Shown here: positions 44,293 to 57,334 of the stretch, one piece after another
Layout: each line of letters starts with the position of its first letter
Numbering within the stretch: position 1 is the first letter of the stretch
NCBI RefSeq assembly: GCF_002865645.1
Contig: NW_020194512.1
Location: 496,001-560,000, forward strand
Length of the DNA stretch: 64,000 nt
From: Hyaloscypha bicolor E
Lineage: Eukaryota > Ascomycota > Leotiomycetes > Helotiales > Hyaloscyphaceae
Direction of reading: 5' to 3'
Position numbers and translations under genes: made by a program
The notes under the pieces: generated by a model
The model's input: the letters and a program-made list of their open reading frames with translations, nothing else
What the model was told of the DNA's origin: nothing
Databases searched by the model: none

Positions 44293-45605
44293 ATGGCTTC
44301 GTCTTCCCCAACGAGGATGTTTAAGTTCTCCTCGATGATGACGGAAGATGCAAACCTGTATCACCTAGGCGGTCTTCATCCAGTCAATATTGGAGATAGG
44401 CTCAAAGACGAAAGATACCAAATTCTACATAAACTTGGCTTTGGTCACTTCTCAACCGTCTGGCTGGCGAGAGACCACTTCAAGGCTTGCTACGTTGCCC
44501 TGAAAATCTACGCGGCCGAAGAAGGTGGCCGCTCACATTCTAGCTCGAATGAGCTCAAAGCTCTCCGGCACTTGAGCCGTGGCAGTGAAACTCATCCAGG
44601 ACGACAATTCATCATGATGTTGCAAGATGAATTTTTTATTAAAGGCCCCAATGGAACACATCAGTGTTGTGTTACCCAAGTTGCTGGAGCCCGGTTATCT
44701 CGTGCGCCTACCTTGAAGTACAATGCTCTCGGTCCCGCACGCAAGCTTGCATCTCAGCTTTTCCTGGCCTTGGAGTACATTCATTCTAGTGAAATTGTTC
44801 ATGGAGGTACCGGCGATGATTCAAATAGTTTGGCTGTATTATCTAACATTGTAATAGATATTTTCACTTCAAATATTTTGCAGCAAGTTGGTATTTTTGA
44901 CCATTGGTCAGAAGAAGAGTTGTATGAGTGCATTGGCACACCTATCCGGGAAAAGGTCGACCTCATAGACCAGACTGAGCCCATTGGAACGGCTACACCC
45001 ACGTATCTAGTGCACCAATGCAATCTAGCTGCTCTCGAAGAATGTCTGGCCTTGCCCAAGATTATCCTCATCGACTTTGGGTCCGCTTTCTCAAGTTTCA
45101 AGCCGCCCATTGAACACGACAATCTTCCTCAAATTTCCCCAACGGAGGTTTTGTTTCATACCACTCTCTCCTCCTCAATCGATACGTGGGCTGCTGGATG
45201 TGTGACTTTCGAAATATGCGCTGGATACACCCTCTTCAAGGCGCTGTTCAATCGAAAGCAGGATGTTCGCAAAGATATAGTCGCCATGCTTGGGAAACCT
45301 CCAAAGCCAATGTGGCAGCTCCGGCCAGAGAGGGGGTGCTACTTTGAGGCTGATGGTACCCCGAAGAAGACGGCTAAGGGAATCATGGTAAAACCGTATC
45401 CGCTAAGCGACCGGATCCGAGATATGACTCGACTTTACTCCGATGTAACCCCCACTCCTGCGCAGGACTGGAGACGGAAGACTTTCCCACAGCAGAGCTT
45501 GCAGAATTGTACGACTTGCTGAGCAAAATTTTTCTTTATGAGACTGAATCGCGATTATCTCCAAGTATGGCTTTGAAACACCCGTTCCTCTCCCACTATG
45601 TATAA
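44293..45605 (+). pseudogene. SRPK-type protein kinase with a +1 frame change near the 3' end
   Basis: It starts at MASSSPTRMFKFSSMM. It has the SRPK-like entry DRLKDERYQILHKLGFGHFS, the glycine loop and VALKIY lysine, and a catalytic loop that appears only after removing a 48-nt intron at about 44,815-44,862 (GTACCG donor, CTAAC branch): IVHGDIFTSNIL. DFG reads LIDFGSAF. The activation segment and SIDTWAAGCVTFEICAGYTL follow. The family normally phosphorylates SR-rich splicing proteins. Near 45,450-45,480 the frame changes: the upstream frame (RIRDMTRLYSDV) runs into a dead-end reading, while the kinase end (EDFPTAELAELYDLLSKIFL, ending LKHPFLSHYV) lies one frame over and stops at 45,605. 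No normal-length intron explains it without losing conserved sequence, so a 1-nt indel or sequencing error is likely. Confidence 0.7.
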
Positions 45606-46603
45606 AGGGAAGTTGGTATTAGAAATCGAATCAAAAATTTACTTGAGGTCCTTGATCTTACCGTGAGGGCATTGGTGGGTGACAAGAATCGATCTCAACA
45701 TTGATATACCCCTTTGAACCAAGCCTGCTGATGAAGTTGATATACCCTCTTCCTTACCCCCCTGAAGTCGCGTATTCCAAAGTGACTCTGGAAAGTACCG
45801 CAACAATTCTAAACGCTCGTGACTCTTTGCGAAGTTCGACCAGACCACTAGATTTGTGGGATTCGGCATCGATACAAAGCATAGAAGCTCCTTCACGAGT
45901 TCTTTCTTGGTAGGTTGATTGCATTCGATTTTCTACGCGCGGGGAGAATGTTTGTGGCATTGGGCGTGAGGATGAGCTTAGTAGTTAGGTGGTAAGAGGG
46001 AGAGCTAGGAACTTTTGGGAGGCGCGAGGGCATATTCTCCTTGGAAAATCCAGGCCACGCTATGTGGCGAGAAGAATCTGCCTTAAGAGATTGAAGGATA
46101 TATTTGGGAGGGCCTAAGACCTCTTTATATTGTAAGACTAGCCGCGGGACTGAGGTTTGACAAAGACTCCAGGAGGGAGGGAGCCCCTGGACCACTGAGT
46201 GGGAAGCTAACGGGAGATGGGAACTTAAACTTGATGTACCAGTGGCGAGCAAAGTTCCAGCTGCGGTTGAAAAATGCTGTTATTTGGTACTTCTGAGGGG
46301 GAGATGTAGCGTTTTGGTGTGCCATTATAGGGACATTACAGACCATGCTACTGGCTTTATGTTTGCGGTATTGACATAACGAAGGTGGTAGGACTGAGGG
46401 GAACTTGTTATGCGATCTATAAGGGATGGAATTTCATCACTTGTTGTTGCAGTGAGATCACTTATTTAGGCATTTTAACATACCGGTCTCGCCGTCCCGG
46501 CCTTTGAGGACCTACTCTTTTGTTAACAGACTGGCAATCAATAGGATGTATATAGTATACAAATCTGATAAAAGGAAGAGCAAGGGTCATACCGTGGCGT
46601 AAG
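45606..46603. other. Unassigned region left of the mariner element
   Basis: Several minus-strand open frames overlap here (45,639-45,896; 45,893-46,252; 46,125-46,346), some with plausible amino-acid texture, such as NRSWNFARHWYIKFKFPSP. They do not link through clear splice sites and no family is recognised. They may be remnants of a broken gene. Confidence 0.35.
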
Positions 46604-46605
46604 TA

Positions 46606-48682
46606 CGGAGATCGCGGCATAAAGTATCGGGAATACAGGGCATTATTTTATGAAGGCCACTAAATGCCCTGTAAGGTCTTACTTTAATCTCCCTGTAGCT
46701 ATTCCTGGTTCCCTGTAAGCCCTGTAAGGGTCCCCTGAAAGTGTGGCTTACCCCGCTATTGCTTGATAAGCCTCTGATTTTGATTGTTTTTTGATAACTT
46801 TGATTCTAATATATAGTAATTTTCTCTTCCCCCTTTTTCCTCCCTTCTTTATACTCATTACCCCCTTCTAAACGAATTATCTCTTTTACGTAATAAGGAA
46901 TTGCCTCAATCTACTCCTGAATCTTACTTTGGGGTAAGTCTTGCCAGTACTTCTCCCACCTTGCTTTGAGCTTCTTTCTATCAGTCGTTGGCCCCCGCTT
47001 TGTTATTTCCTTTTTTATATAAAACCAAGCCTTCTCAATTATATTGAGATCAGGTAAGTTTACTGGCCAGAGCATTTTCATAATCTTCTATAAGCTATAA
47101 ACTGCTCCTTGGTAATGAGATTTGTATACTGATATATTGTCCTCCTGAATAATCGTATTGGGTCGATCCTTTTGGTATTCCCTTACAAAGGGCAAAAGCT
47201 TCTTAATAAGGATCTTCTTTTAATATCTATACTAATTGATCCCGCCTCGACCATTCTTTACTACAAATGCACCAGTAGCCTCGTTGTGTTTTTAAGTTTT
47301 TCATATCCCTCCAGGAGCCTATCTATATACCTTTATCCAATCCCTTAGCCACTTCCTTTACTCCTTTTCCTACTTCTGTTTATTCGCCTTCTCAATTAAC
47401 GAATTCCTTATATCCAAATCAGCCTTTCTCTCTTTCTTCTCTTGAGAAGTCTCCTTCTCCTATATATGGCAAGGCCCCTTCTTATTATATAAAAACGATC
47501 CCCAGAATATAAATTCAGAAAAGCCTTTCTAATATCGTTTTATATAATACTTATTATACGCTTCTCCAGGTAATCTCCATACTCTTCTCTTTCCTCTCGT
47601 ACTTCCCAATTATACCGCAGTTTCGTCCGTAAAAATAATATTCTTCTATTCCTCAAGTATCTAATACTCTCTTTCCAAATACCAAGCTAATCGCTCCGCC
47701 ATATTTAGCTCATTTAAACCAGGTTTGACCGTTAATTTATATTAAGAGTAGCCTGTATATATAAGAACCTTCCAAATTATTCTTGGTATAATCTTATGAT
47801 CCCGCTTTCTTACTTCTTTTGCAATCATTATATAAGAAAAGCCTCTCGTAGTAGAATTTTGAAGAACAACTTTCAAAATATATTTGATTGCCTCAGAGGA
47901 GATTGCAGGTCGACCAGATCTTGGTATATTGAGTATATGGGAGACCTCCAAAGGCATATTCTTGTTCTCTACCCATCTACGCTCCCTAGCCACAGCTGCA
48001 AGTCGATAAAGAGCTATTTTGGGTACTCCTGTAGCTTCTCTGATTTATCCTAAAGACTTCTTGTCCTCAAGCATATAAATAGCCTTGATTCTGGCACCAG
48101 TAGAGTGCTCTTTGGGCCCAAGAGTAGCAAGTACAAAAGCAGTTGACGAAGCGGGTAATGGAAGGGCTGGTTCAGCTGAATTATTATCTGAATCGTCCGA
48201 ATCTGACGGTAAATTATACTACACATCCTTTTTATCTTCGGTATATTCGTCATCTAACGAATTGGGAGGAGAGGAGAGCTCTGATTGGCCATCTAATAAG
48301 TCAGGGAAGTCAAATAGACCTCCAAAAGTAGCTATAATAGTAATCAAACTAAAAGTGAAAAGTAATGAAGTATATTTAATAAATTAGAATTAGAATTCAG
48401 AACCAAGTATATATAAAGAGGTGTATATTAGGGCTAATTACCCCCCCTTTACTTGCTATTAATTAGTGGACTCGCCTATATTTATGGGCGTTTGGGGGCG
48501 TTCAGTACCTGTCAAGCTGTATAAGCCCATATTAAGCCTTCAGGGCACTTTTAGTAAGCTTATAGGGGCTTACAGGGGACTGGGACTAGCTACAGGGAGA
48601 TTAAAGTAAGACCTTATAGGGCATTTAGTGGCCTTCATAAAATAATGCCCTGTATTCCCGATACTTTATGCCGCTATCTACG
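46606..48682 (-). mobile_element. Tc1/mariner-type transposon with long inverted repeats
   Basis: A 2,077-bp element flanked by TA at 46,604-46,605 and 48,683-48,684. The inverted ends extend over about 100 bp: from CGGAGATCGCGGCATAAAGT, through ACAGGGCATTATTTTATGAA, to AGTAAGACC near the inner side, mirrored at the right end. Inside, the minus strand encodes a broken Tc1-type transposase (separate entry). Element size, TA target and transposase type all agree with Tc1/mariner. Confidence 0.9.
46840..48100 (-). pseudogene. Tc1-type DD34E transposase, interrupted by stops
   Basis: Reading 5' to 3' on the minus strand, the N-terminal helix-turn-helix part includes EATGVPKIALYRLAAVARER and IPRSGRPAISSEAIKYI. 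Catalytic residues are in the right order: the first Asp in IIFTDETAV (codon at 47,625-47,627), the second in IIQEDNISVYKSHY (47,139-47,141), and the Glu in LPDLNIIEKAW (47,034-47,036). The spacing of the last two is 34 residues, the DD34E pattern of Tc1. Several TAG and TAA codons interrupt the frame, most where Trp or Gln would be expected, so it is inactive. Stops are consistent with C-to-T or G-to-A change. Confidence 0.85.
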
Positions 48683-48941
48683 TACCCTCTCCCAGCTTCT
48701 CCACGTTTTGATCGGCCGAGTTATCAGTAAGAGGGCAATTGTCCAGGCACGATGCAGAAAGAGAATTCTTCAGAGCATGCCATTTATTTATAAGCTACAG
48801 AACAGGCTAGCCAAACCGAATCATATCCTCGCACACTGTATAGTCTAATTCCTCGCCCATCAAGGCCTTCCTTTCAGTACGTTGCTGCAACAAAGAGAAT
48901 GCAAATCAGAGACTTCTTGCAGGACCCAAGAAAGAAATGTC

Positions 48942-50177
<1,236 letters not shown>

Positions 50178-50251
50178 CTAACGTCGTAGGTTGCAGTGAG
50201 CCTTCTGTGTTTGCGATACAGTCATACCTTCGTCATTTTGGCTCCACTGTA

Positions 50252-52465
50252 ACCGAGATCCCTAGTCAATGCACACCCCAAGCGAATGCACACCTCACAA
50301 AATATTACCCCTCCATCTTCAAAATTCGATAAAATGGTCAGCAAACAAGATATTGAGAAAGCGATTAATGCGCTAGATACGTAATTGATCCCTAATTATA
50401 GTCAAGTGGCCAGGGATTTTAATATTGAGCGTATAACCCTCATGCAAAGGCATAAAGGTATATATGCCTCTAGACAAGAAGTAACCTCCCTCTACTACAA
50501 ACTCCTTACCAATATGCAAGAGGAGGCTTTAATTAGTCAAATTAATAAGCTTACAGTCCGTAGACTCCCTCCTACCTCGCAGATTATCAGAAATCTCGCA
50601 GAGGAGATTATTGGCCGCGATATAAGCAAGAATTAGACAGCTAGTTTTATCTACCGGTACTCATCTCGCCTAAAGAGCCTTTATTTATGCAATATTAATA
50701 ATTTGCGAATGAAATCGGAATATGGGCCCTATATCTAGTTTTTCTTTGATTTAGTAGTATTTAATTTTAGTATTTTGCCTATATCTTACTTACTTTGTAA
50801 ATAAAATGGCTAATATTCCTCCCCCCTACTTAGTTAATTAAAGCAATTAAAGATTATAATATTACGGCAGAAAATATATATAATTAGGACGAGAAGGGTT
50901 TTTTAATTAGAATTATATATATAATAAAGTATATAATAACGAAAGAAGCATATAATAGTAGGAAAATTACTAAAGCAAAGTAGGATGGCTTACGAGAGTT
51001 TATTAGCTTATTTACTTCCATTTATACGGATAGTACAAAGATTCTACTGGCTCTTATTTATAAAGGAACTTCTGGGAACTTTCAGGATACTTGGTTAGAC
51101 GATTTAAAAGAGAGGGAATATGCTTGGTTTACGTCTAGTATAAATGGATAGTTATCTAATGCCCTGGGCCTAATATATCTTATCTAAGTTTTTAATCCTG
51201 CTACCTATATAAAAGCAGGGCATAGAAGAAGGCTTTTAATTATGGATAGGCACTCTAGCTATGTTAATATAGAGTTTATTCGGATATATAATTAGCTTAA
51301 AATTCTGCTTCTTATTTTACTCCTGTATTCAATATACTGTCTTTAACCTTTGGATATAGGCTATTTTTTACTACTTTCTACTTACTATTCTACCGAGATT
51401 AATAGGGTTTTAAATACTAGTAAGGGTATTACTTGCTTAATAAAAAGGATATTTTGGTCTATTTTCAAGCCTGTTTGGGATAAAAGTATATCTGAATCAA
51501 ATATTTTATCTACTTGGAAGAAGACAGGTATATGGCCCTACTAACTATTAATTATCTTATTAGCTATTGCTCTACTAAGACCGCAAACTTCTCCTAAAGC
51601 TTCTTCTAATATAATTTCAACTCCTTATACTACAAAATATATACGGTAATTCTCAAAAATATATATAAAAAATCCATCTAAGATTACGTTTTGCAAGCTT
51701 ACTAAAGCGAACGAGACGAATACTATAAAGGCTTCTATTACAGAGTACCGTATAGAGAGTTTAAAGGAAGCTTTATAGCTTGAAAAGAAGAAGAGACGTT
51801 ATAGGAAAAAGCTCAATTTGATAGGAGAGCCATTAGGAAAGGCCTAGTTCTTTGGAATAGCTGAAGTACTAGCTATAGTAGCACGTGAGGATGCAAGGAT
51901 TGCAAAGGCAGAACAAGATAAATTGGACAAGCAAAAGGCAAAGGAGGATACAAAGATTACTAAGGCTATAGATAATGCCTTGAAAAAGCAGGAGAAAGAG
52001 TTGGAGAGGCTAAGGAAGGCGGAGGAAAAGCGATTACTGATTAAGTGAAGAAGGAGAAGCATAAATTGGAGGTTTTGGAAAGGGCAGTAGCTAGAAAGGG
52101 GCTACTATAGCTAGAAATGCTGCTAAAAAAGCCAAACCCTCTCGTATAGTAATATTGAGGGTAGGGTCTTCGATTTTATCGAATTCAGGGGCTCAGGAAG
52201 CGGTTATAATGGAGGAGGACGATTCTGAAGCTGTGAGGGTGGTACAGACCTCCCGATCGGGAAGGGAGATTGTTCTACCACAACGCCTTAGAAAATGAAA
52301 AATCCTGATTAGCCAACTTAATGCGCCTAGTTCAATTGCTTTATATTTTTAATTTTAGGCCGATTGATTACGTGGTTATTTAATAATTAATTAATTAAGC
52401 TCGAGGTCGGCTGAAAATTTGGGGTGTGCATTCGCTTGGGGTGTGCATTGACTAGGGATCTCGGT
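50252..52465 (+). mobile_element. Fot1/pogo-type DNA transposon
   Basis: A 2,214-bp element with inverted ends of about 45 bp, starting ACCGAGATCCCTAGTCAATG and mirrored at 52,420-52,465, flanked by TA at 50,250-50,251 and 52,466-52,467. A broken pogo-type transposase lies inside on the plus strand (separate entry). Size, TA target and HTH organisation fit the Fot1/pogo family of fungal elements. Confidence 0.9.
50334..52290 (+). pseudogene. Fot1/pogo transposase, interrupted by stops
   Basis: It starts MVSKQDIEKAINALDT and is interrupted by TAA soon after. The next open stretch has the DNA-binding HTH/CENP-B-like region (NYSQVARDFNIERITLMQRH, LTVRRLPPTSQIIRNLAEEI). The DDE part is recognisable as NWDEKGF-like and LLIMDRHSSYVNIEFI, followed by PLDIGYFLLLSTYYS and STWKKTGIWPY. 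A Lys/Glu-rich coiled C-terminus (AKAEQDKLDKQKAKEDTK) completes it. Many stops and frame changes show it is dead. Confidence 0.75.
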
Positions 52466-52467
52466 TA

Positions 52468-53101
52468 CGCGTACGAAACTCTACCGAGGCCTCCAACCCC
52501 TGTACTGCCAAAACCCCGATTTTTCATGACATTTCGCATTTGCGCGTTGCACATTGCACATTCGCACATTACACTTAGCTTTTGAAATTTTGAAATTAAG
52601 TAATTATTTAAATTCCTATTAATTTATTTAATCCTCTATTAAATTCTTATTAAGTTTTATACAGGTTATTTTTAGAAGTTCTTATATAAGTATGTGGGCG
52701 TGGTGTGTGGGTGTTTGCGATTTTTGATGGGGTGATCACGTGCCGAGTCGTAAGTAAGTGGAAAAGTTCGCTTGGACAATTGATCCTTACGGCCTTCCGT
52801 ACTCTGGTTACCTTACTCGTCGGCTGTTCTTCGCTCTGTTTCGGCCACCTCGCTTCGCTCAGCGAGCCGGCCCAACTACAGTGAGGAATGCCTCGAGTGT
52901 CGGGTCGAAAATCAACGTTTTCTATAATAACTTCCACCACAATGATAATTAAGGATTTACAGTTCTATAGAGGGGTAATACTATAGACTGTGTATCATTT
53001 GATTGTTATTTTTTAAAGGAAGCTAAGTGTGTTGGCCGTTGAAGGAAATAATCGGGGGTTTGATTGTCAGGCTCGATTCGCTAACAAATTTGGCGGGTGT
53101 G
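52468..53101. other. Intergenic region right of the Fot1 element
   Basis: About 630 bp. A direct-repeat-like stretch (GCACATTGCACATTCGCACATT) lies near 52,546-52,570 and a short inverted repeat (CGCTTCGCTCAGCGAG) near 52,850. Open frames are short and antisense to one another. Nothing else is recognised. Confidence 0.35.
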
Positions 53102-53103
53102 TA

Positions 53104-53355
53104 TCCGTTCCGCTACCGCCAGGAACGACTCGCTAAAAGTTAAGAAATATCAAAAAATCTGACGTTGCGAACCTATTTTACCTAGTTGAAAAATTTAAAC
53201 GAATTAAAGAAAAATTTATATAATTATCTTAAAATGGGTAATTTAGATATCCTAAAAAGGAATTAAGTTTTATCATTTTTCGTGGCAAATTATTTCAGAT
53301 TAAAGCAAGGAGAAAATTCGCGTACGAAAGTCCTTCCTGGCGGCAGCGGAACGGA
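53104..53355. mobile_element. Short MITE with TA duplication
   Basis: A 252-bp AT-rich element with imperfect inverted ends of about 28 bp (left TCCGTTCCGCTACCGCCAGG; right mirrored as CCTGGCGGCAGCGGAACGGA), flanked by TA at 53,102-53,103 and 53,356-53,357. The ends do not match the mariner family at 46.6 kb, so it is a different family. No coding capacity. Confidence 0.7.
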
Positions 53356-53563
53356 TAACGACTAAGCGGAGGTATGGGCGGGGTTGTCGGGTGGTGCCTT
53401 CCCGCATCTCCTTCCCGGTTTCAGCCCCACCTCCCCCTCCCCACCTTGTGACGTCTGGATAAGTAACCCCGAAGGGTATTCATCATGACACGAAAACAAT
53501 CGTCGACCTTTGGAAACATATATTCCTTGTCATTCCTAAGACGTTTCCAACCTTCCGCCCACA

Positions 53564-54797
53564 ATGGTTGCAGCAAAAGCTATCGTAGTGCCAGAGTTGC
53601 ACGCGCCATTTCAACTTGTAGAAGTTGAGCTTGATTCCGTGCAGCCGCACGAGGTCCTCGTGGAATTGAAAGCCACAAGTATCTGTGCTACTGATCCAGC
53701 GGTACAGCACGGCAAGATTCCTCTGGACTTTCCGGTTGTCCTGGGTCATGAAGGTGTGTGGTCTTCGAAATCAAGTGCGGCATCAGCTGAACCCAAGTTC
53801 CGCAGGCGCCGGTGTTGTGAAAAAAATAGGCTCAGCGGTCACCGACCTGGCAGAAGGTGACCATGTCGTGCTTTCCTACAATTCCTGTGGCAAATGTCGA
53901 CAATGCCAGAAACAAAACAACTTCCGATGTCTCGAGATCATGGAGAGAAATTTCGGTGGTCAACGTGAAGACGGCTCGAAAACCATTAGCTGGAAGGGAA
54001 AACCGGTCTCGAGCTCTTTCTTCGGACAGTCCTCGTTTTGTAACCCCACCGTTGCACATATAAGTTCTTGTATCAAAGTGGACAAATCTCTCGACTTAGC
54101 GGTAGTTTGTTCCCTAGGTTGCGGGATTCAGACTGGAGCTGGTTCAATTTTCAACGTCGTGAAACCGGCCGAGAGTGATGTTAGAAGTCTCGGCGTCTTT
54201 GGGCTAGGTGCCGTTGGCTGTGCTACGGTCATGGCCGCTCGCATCGTCGCTCAGAATAACCCAACGGTGTTGAGCCAGATAGTTGCAGTCGATGTGAACG
54301 AGAACCGGTTAAAATTGGCAAGAGGGTTAGGAGCTACCCATACTATCAACCCTGAAAAAGAGAATGTCAAGGCAAAATTATTGGAAATAACTGGCGGAGA
54401 AAACTTGGACGCTGCGGTGGACTGTTCTGGAGTTTTGTCGGTGGTCAACACAATGATCGAGTCCATCGGAGCTGGTGGAATTGCAGTCACTATTGGCAGC
54501 CCTGGCAATGATAGCAAAGCATCGGTCCCGATCCTTCCTTTCATTACGGGTGCTAAGACCTACTGCGCATCCCATCAAGGGAATGCCAATTCGAAAACAG
54601 TAAGTTGACATCCATGACTTAATCTCGGGCAAACTACTCATTTTCAATAGTTTATTCCGCATCTGGCGAGCCTATATAAGCAAGGCAGGTTGCCAATAGA
54701 TCGCCTCCAGAAGACGTATAGGGCGGAGAATATTAACGAAGCCATTGCTGATATGAAGAGTGGATCAGTCATTAAACCGGTGCTTCTCTGGAGATAG
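53564..54797 (+). CDS. Zinc-type alcohol dehydrogenase (MDR family), 376 aa
   Basis: Exons: 53564-53753, 53806-54599 and 54651-54797. Phases agree and give 376 residues. Catalytic zinc ligands are visible in SICATDPAV (Cys) and LGHEG (His-Glu). The structural zinc site has the usual C-x2-C-x2-C-x7-C pattern in SCGKCRQCQKQNNFRC. The NAD(P) fold has GVFGLGAVGCATVMAAR with an acidic VAVDVNENR, suggesting NAD. The order and the C-terminus (INEAIADMKSGSVIKPVLLW) match aryl/benzyl-alcohol dehydrogenase-like members, which oxidise aromatic or branched primary alcohols. The exact substrate is inferred. Introns are 52 and 51 nt; removal of the first restores the GHEGAG motif. Confidence 0.9.
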
Positions 54798-54889
54798 CTT
54801 CTACACCAAGTCTTATCTTTCGAAATATCAATTACAAAACAAATTTGAAGTGGATTTCGTCACCAGCTACTATCTCAGCCTTGGTCATT

Positions 54890-56316
54890 CCGATCCTTCT
54901 CTCATCCCGCTGCTTATTTGGTAGCTTATAAAAAGTAGCCGAAAAGAACCAGGAATAACTCCAAGCAGCTGACTGTGGTGGCGGCGATAACAGCAGTCGG
55001 ATAGTCGGGAGCTTAATCAGTTATAAAGGTGTTAGCAGAAATGAAGTTGGCACCACCCAGGCCACACCGACAGCGAGATACTTGTTGCCTCGAAAATTGA
55101 AGCTAGCCGTGCCATGTATCGGATGCCAGCTGAAGGAGGAACGGCTTTCAAGATGCCGCAACCAACGAGTTGTATACAGATAGCAACAAGTATGAAAATG
55201 TGTTCCGAAGTTGGCCTTAGAAGCTATTACACAAATCGGGAACGGGGACATGATCCCACACCCCACATCGGCATCGCCATCAACTGAGCTTTTGCCTCTG
55301 TCTATCCGAGTTCTTTAAAAATGGTGGTGACAAATCCAACTACCGAAGAAGCCGTCATGTCACAACACGTGGTAAAGACTCTAAGAGATGGATGTGCCAA
55401 TCGAGAAGGATTTTCCAGCTAGGTAAGATTACGTTGTCGATAGGAGAGCTTTTGGACTCTTTCCCGCGGGATTGTTCCAAGTTACAAAGGAGACGCTCGC
55501 GTTTGTGAGGCTTCAAAAACTAGGATTTTGCCTCGTGGGGTAATTTGGGATAGAAGATCAAGACGAAGAAGAATGACATGGCAACATTCATAACGCCCTC
55601 CACGAGGAAGGTCCAACGCCAACCAATAGGCTTAGGTTGCTGTCGAGGTTTTCAATTGCATATGTGAGTAAACCAAGGAAGGGTGGGAGAGCGAGCGCAA
55701 AGTTAAAGACGAACGAAAAACGGAGTCCCACTTCCTTTTTAGTTTGATACGTGGCAATAGACAATGTGCCAGCTGCTGGAAGGGAGGACCCGAAAGGGCC
55801 GAGTAGGAATCGGAGAGCAATGAGGCCACCCTATGAGTTCACGAAATCTTGGTAGAGACCAAGGACTCTTGTGAAGCAGTCAGTCGAAGCTCGTGCATTA
55901 TGATGGACCATTCGGATCTTGGCATACCAAAACAAAACATCTGAGCGCCAAGGAGATATGCAGGTTTGAACTTGTTTTCCTCCTGCAAAAAATTGAAGGG
56001 GATTTCGGCAAGGACGAAGAGTATATAGAAGACCGACAAACAGACGTTATATCCGTTACTCGGCATATTTATACCAGCCACCAAGCCCTCGATCTTAGCA
56101 TTGGCGATTTTCGTAGTGTTGAGAAATAGCACCGTTATACATAATTCCCATAATGAGAATAAGAACAAGGTCTCGTTTCCAGAGAATTGTCCGATCAAGC
56201 GCTAGGCTCTCCTCGTAATAAGAGGCAACCTCCACACTCGGACTCTCCAGCCAGGTTTCGCCTAGTCCCACCACCTGCTGGTTTTCTTCCGGGTCCTGCT
56301 TCATTTCTTCCATCAT
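54890..56316 (-). pseudogene. Decayed MFS transporter, allantoate-permease (Dal5) type
   Basis: Reading from 56,316 (MMEEMKQDPEENQQVVGLGE), the N-terminus leads to LVLILIMGIMYN, where the frame is lost and continues one frame over as LFLNTTKIANAKIEGLVAGI and NMPSNGYNVCLSVFYILFVL with AEIPFNFL, the family signature of anion:cation symporters. Later pieces are GGLIALRFLLGPFGSSLPAA, then GWRWTFLVEGVMNVAMSFFF with LPHEAKS, a TAG stop and FLKPHKRERLL, then GNKYLAVGVAWVVPTSFLL near the end. Several frame changes and stops make it non-functional. It would have imported allantoate, ureidosuccinate or a related acid. Confidence 0.8.
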
Positions 56317-56887
56317 TGCTCGTCTACCGAAAAGGGGCTGTGTGGATGTGGAGTCAGTTTTGAGGGAAGGACCTTGTTCGAAAGAAATGAGCTTTACAGA
56401 TTGGAAGCTAGTTTTTGATAAGGATCCAAATTTTTCCCTACAAGGACTGCGTATCAAAGGTGGGAAAATAGAGGATGGCCCAAGCCAATCAAAGCATATT
56501 TTGTGACTTTTGGAAAAAGTTGAGATTTCCGACCCGATCAAAGATCCCAGCTGTTATCTTCGGTAGATCGATATAAGTCCTTCAAAAGAAATGTTGCAGT
56601 TGAGACAGACAATCTCCCGGTCCATCTTCATTCCTCCTAGAAAGCGATGAGGGCCATCATTCAAGCCTAGCTCGAAGCGTATTATGCTCCCAAATCTAAA
56701 TCAATAGATGGCACGGCATGAAAACTTTCGAGCACTTCAACTTTTCGTCGGGCAATTTTCGCACATTTTTCAGATATCGGCTGGAAGCTTCCGCAAGGAC
56801 GTAAGTCAAAAGTGAGAAAAAAGGGGGCCAAGTAAGCGAGTCTCGCTTAATCTTTCACCCTTCAAGCCGACTGGTCGGGGTTCTCTT
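56317..56887. other. Region upstream of the decayed MFS gene
   Basis: About 570 bp containing the open continuation of the MFS N-terminal frame (to 56,541) and no other supported feature. It ends at the TA that flanks MITE 2. Confidence 0.4.
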
Positions 56888-56889
56888 TA

Positions 56890-57332
56890 TGGAGATCGCA
56901 GCATAAAGTATTGGGAATACAGGGCATTGGGACACTTTTAGACGCTCTAGCGTATAGCTCAAGGTGGCAAACTCGCTATAAGGCCCTGTATTTCCAGGCC
57001 CTTTCCCTAAAAGTAGCCTATGCGCCTTCAACAAGGGCAGCCACACCTTTTTAGGGCTTCTCCCCTGTACTAATACAGGAGGCATGCCTAAGGAGGTCTA
57101 TAATAGTTGCTCGTCTAATATCTAAGCTGTAATTGCTTTCCTAACAGCGCTATAACCCTAGAAGATCTATTTATTCCCTGCGAATATCTTATAGCGCCTC
57201 TTTACATTAATTTAGAGAGCACTGCCTAGAGTTATAGGGGCTTATAGCGAATTCTTGCCCTAAATTAGTTCCCTGTAGAACACCAAGGGTCAAAATTCCC
57301 TGCATTCCCGATACTTTATGCCGTGATATCCG
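56890..57332. mobile_element. MITE 2, same terminal repeats as the mariner element
   Basis: A 443-bp non-coding element flanked by TA at 56,888-56,889 and 57,333-57,334. Left end GGAGATCGCAGCATAAAGTA then TTGGGAATACAGGG; right end mirrors it with GGATATCACGGCATAAAGTA. The ends differ from each other by several substitutions, so this copy is older than MITE 1 at 29.8 kb. Length is almost identical to MITE 1 (444 bp) and both share the mariner terminal-repeat pattern. Confidence 0.85.
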
Positions 57333-57334
57333 TA

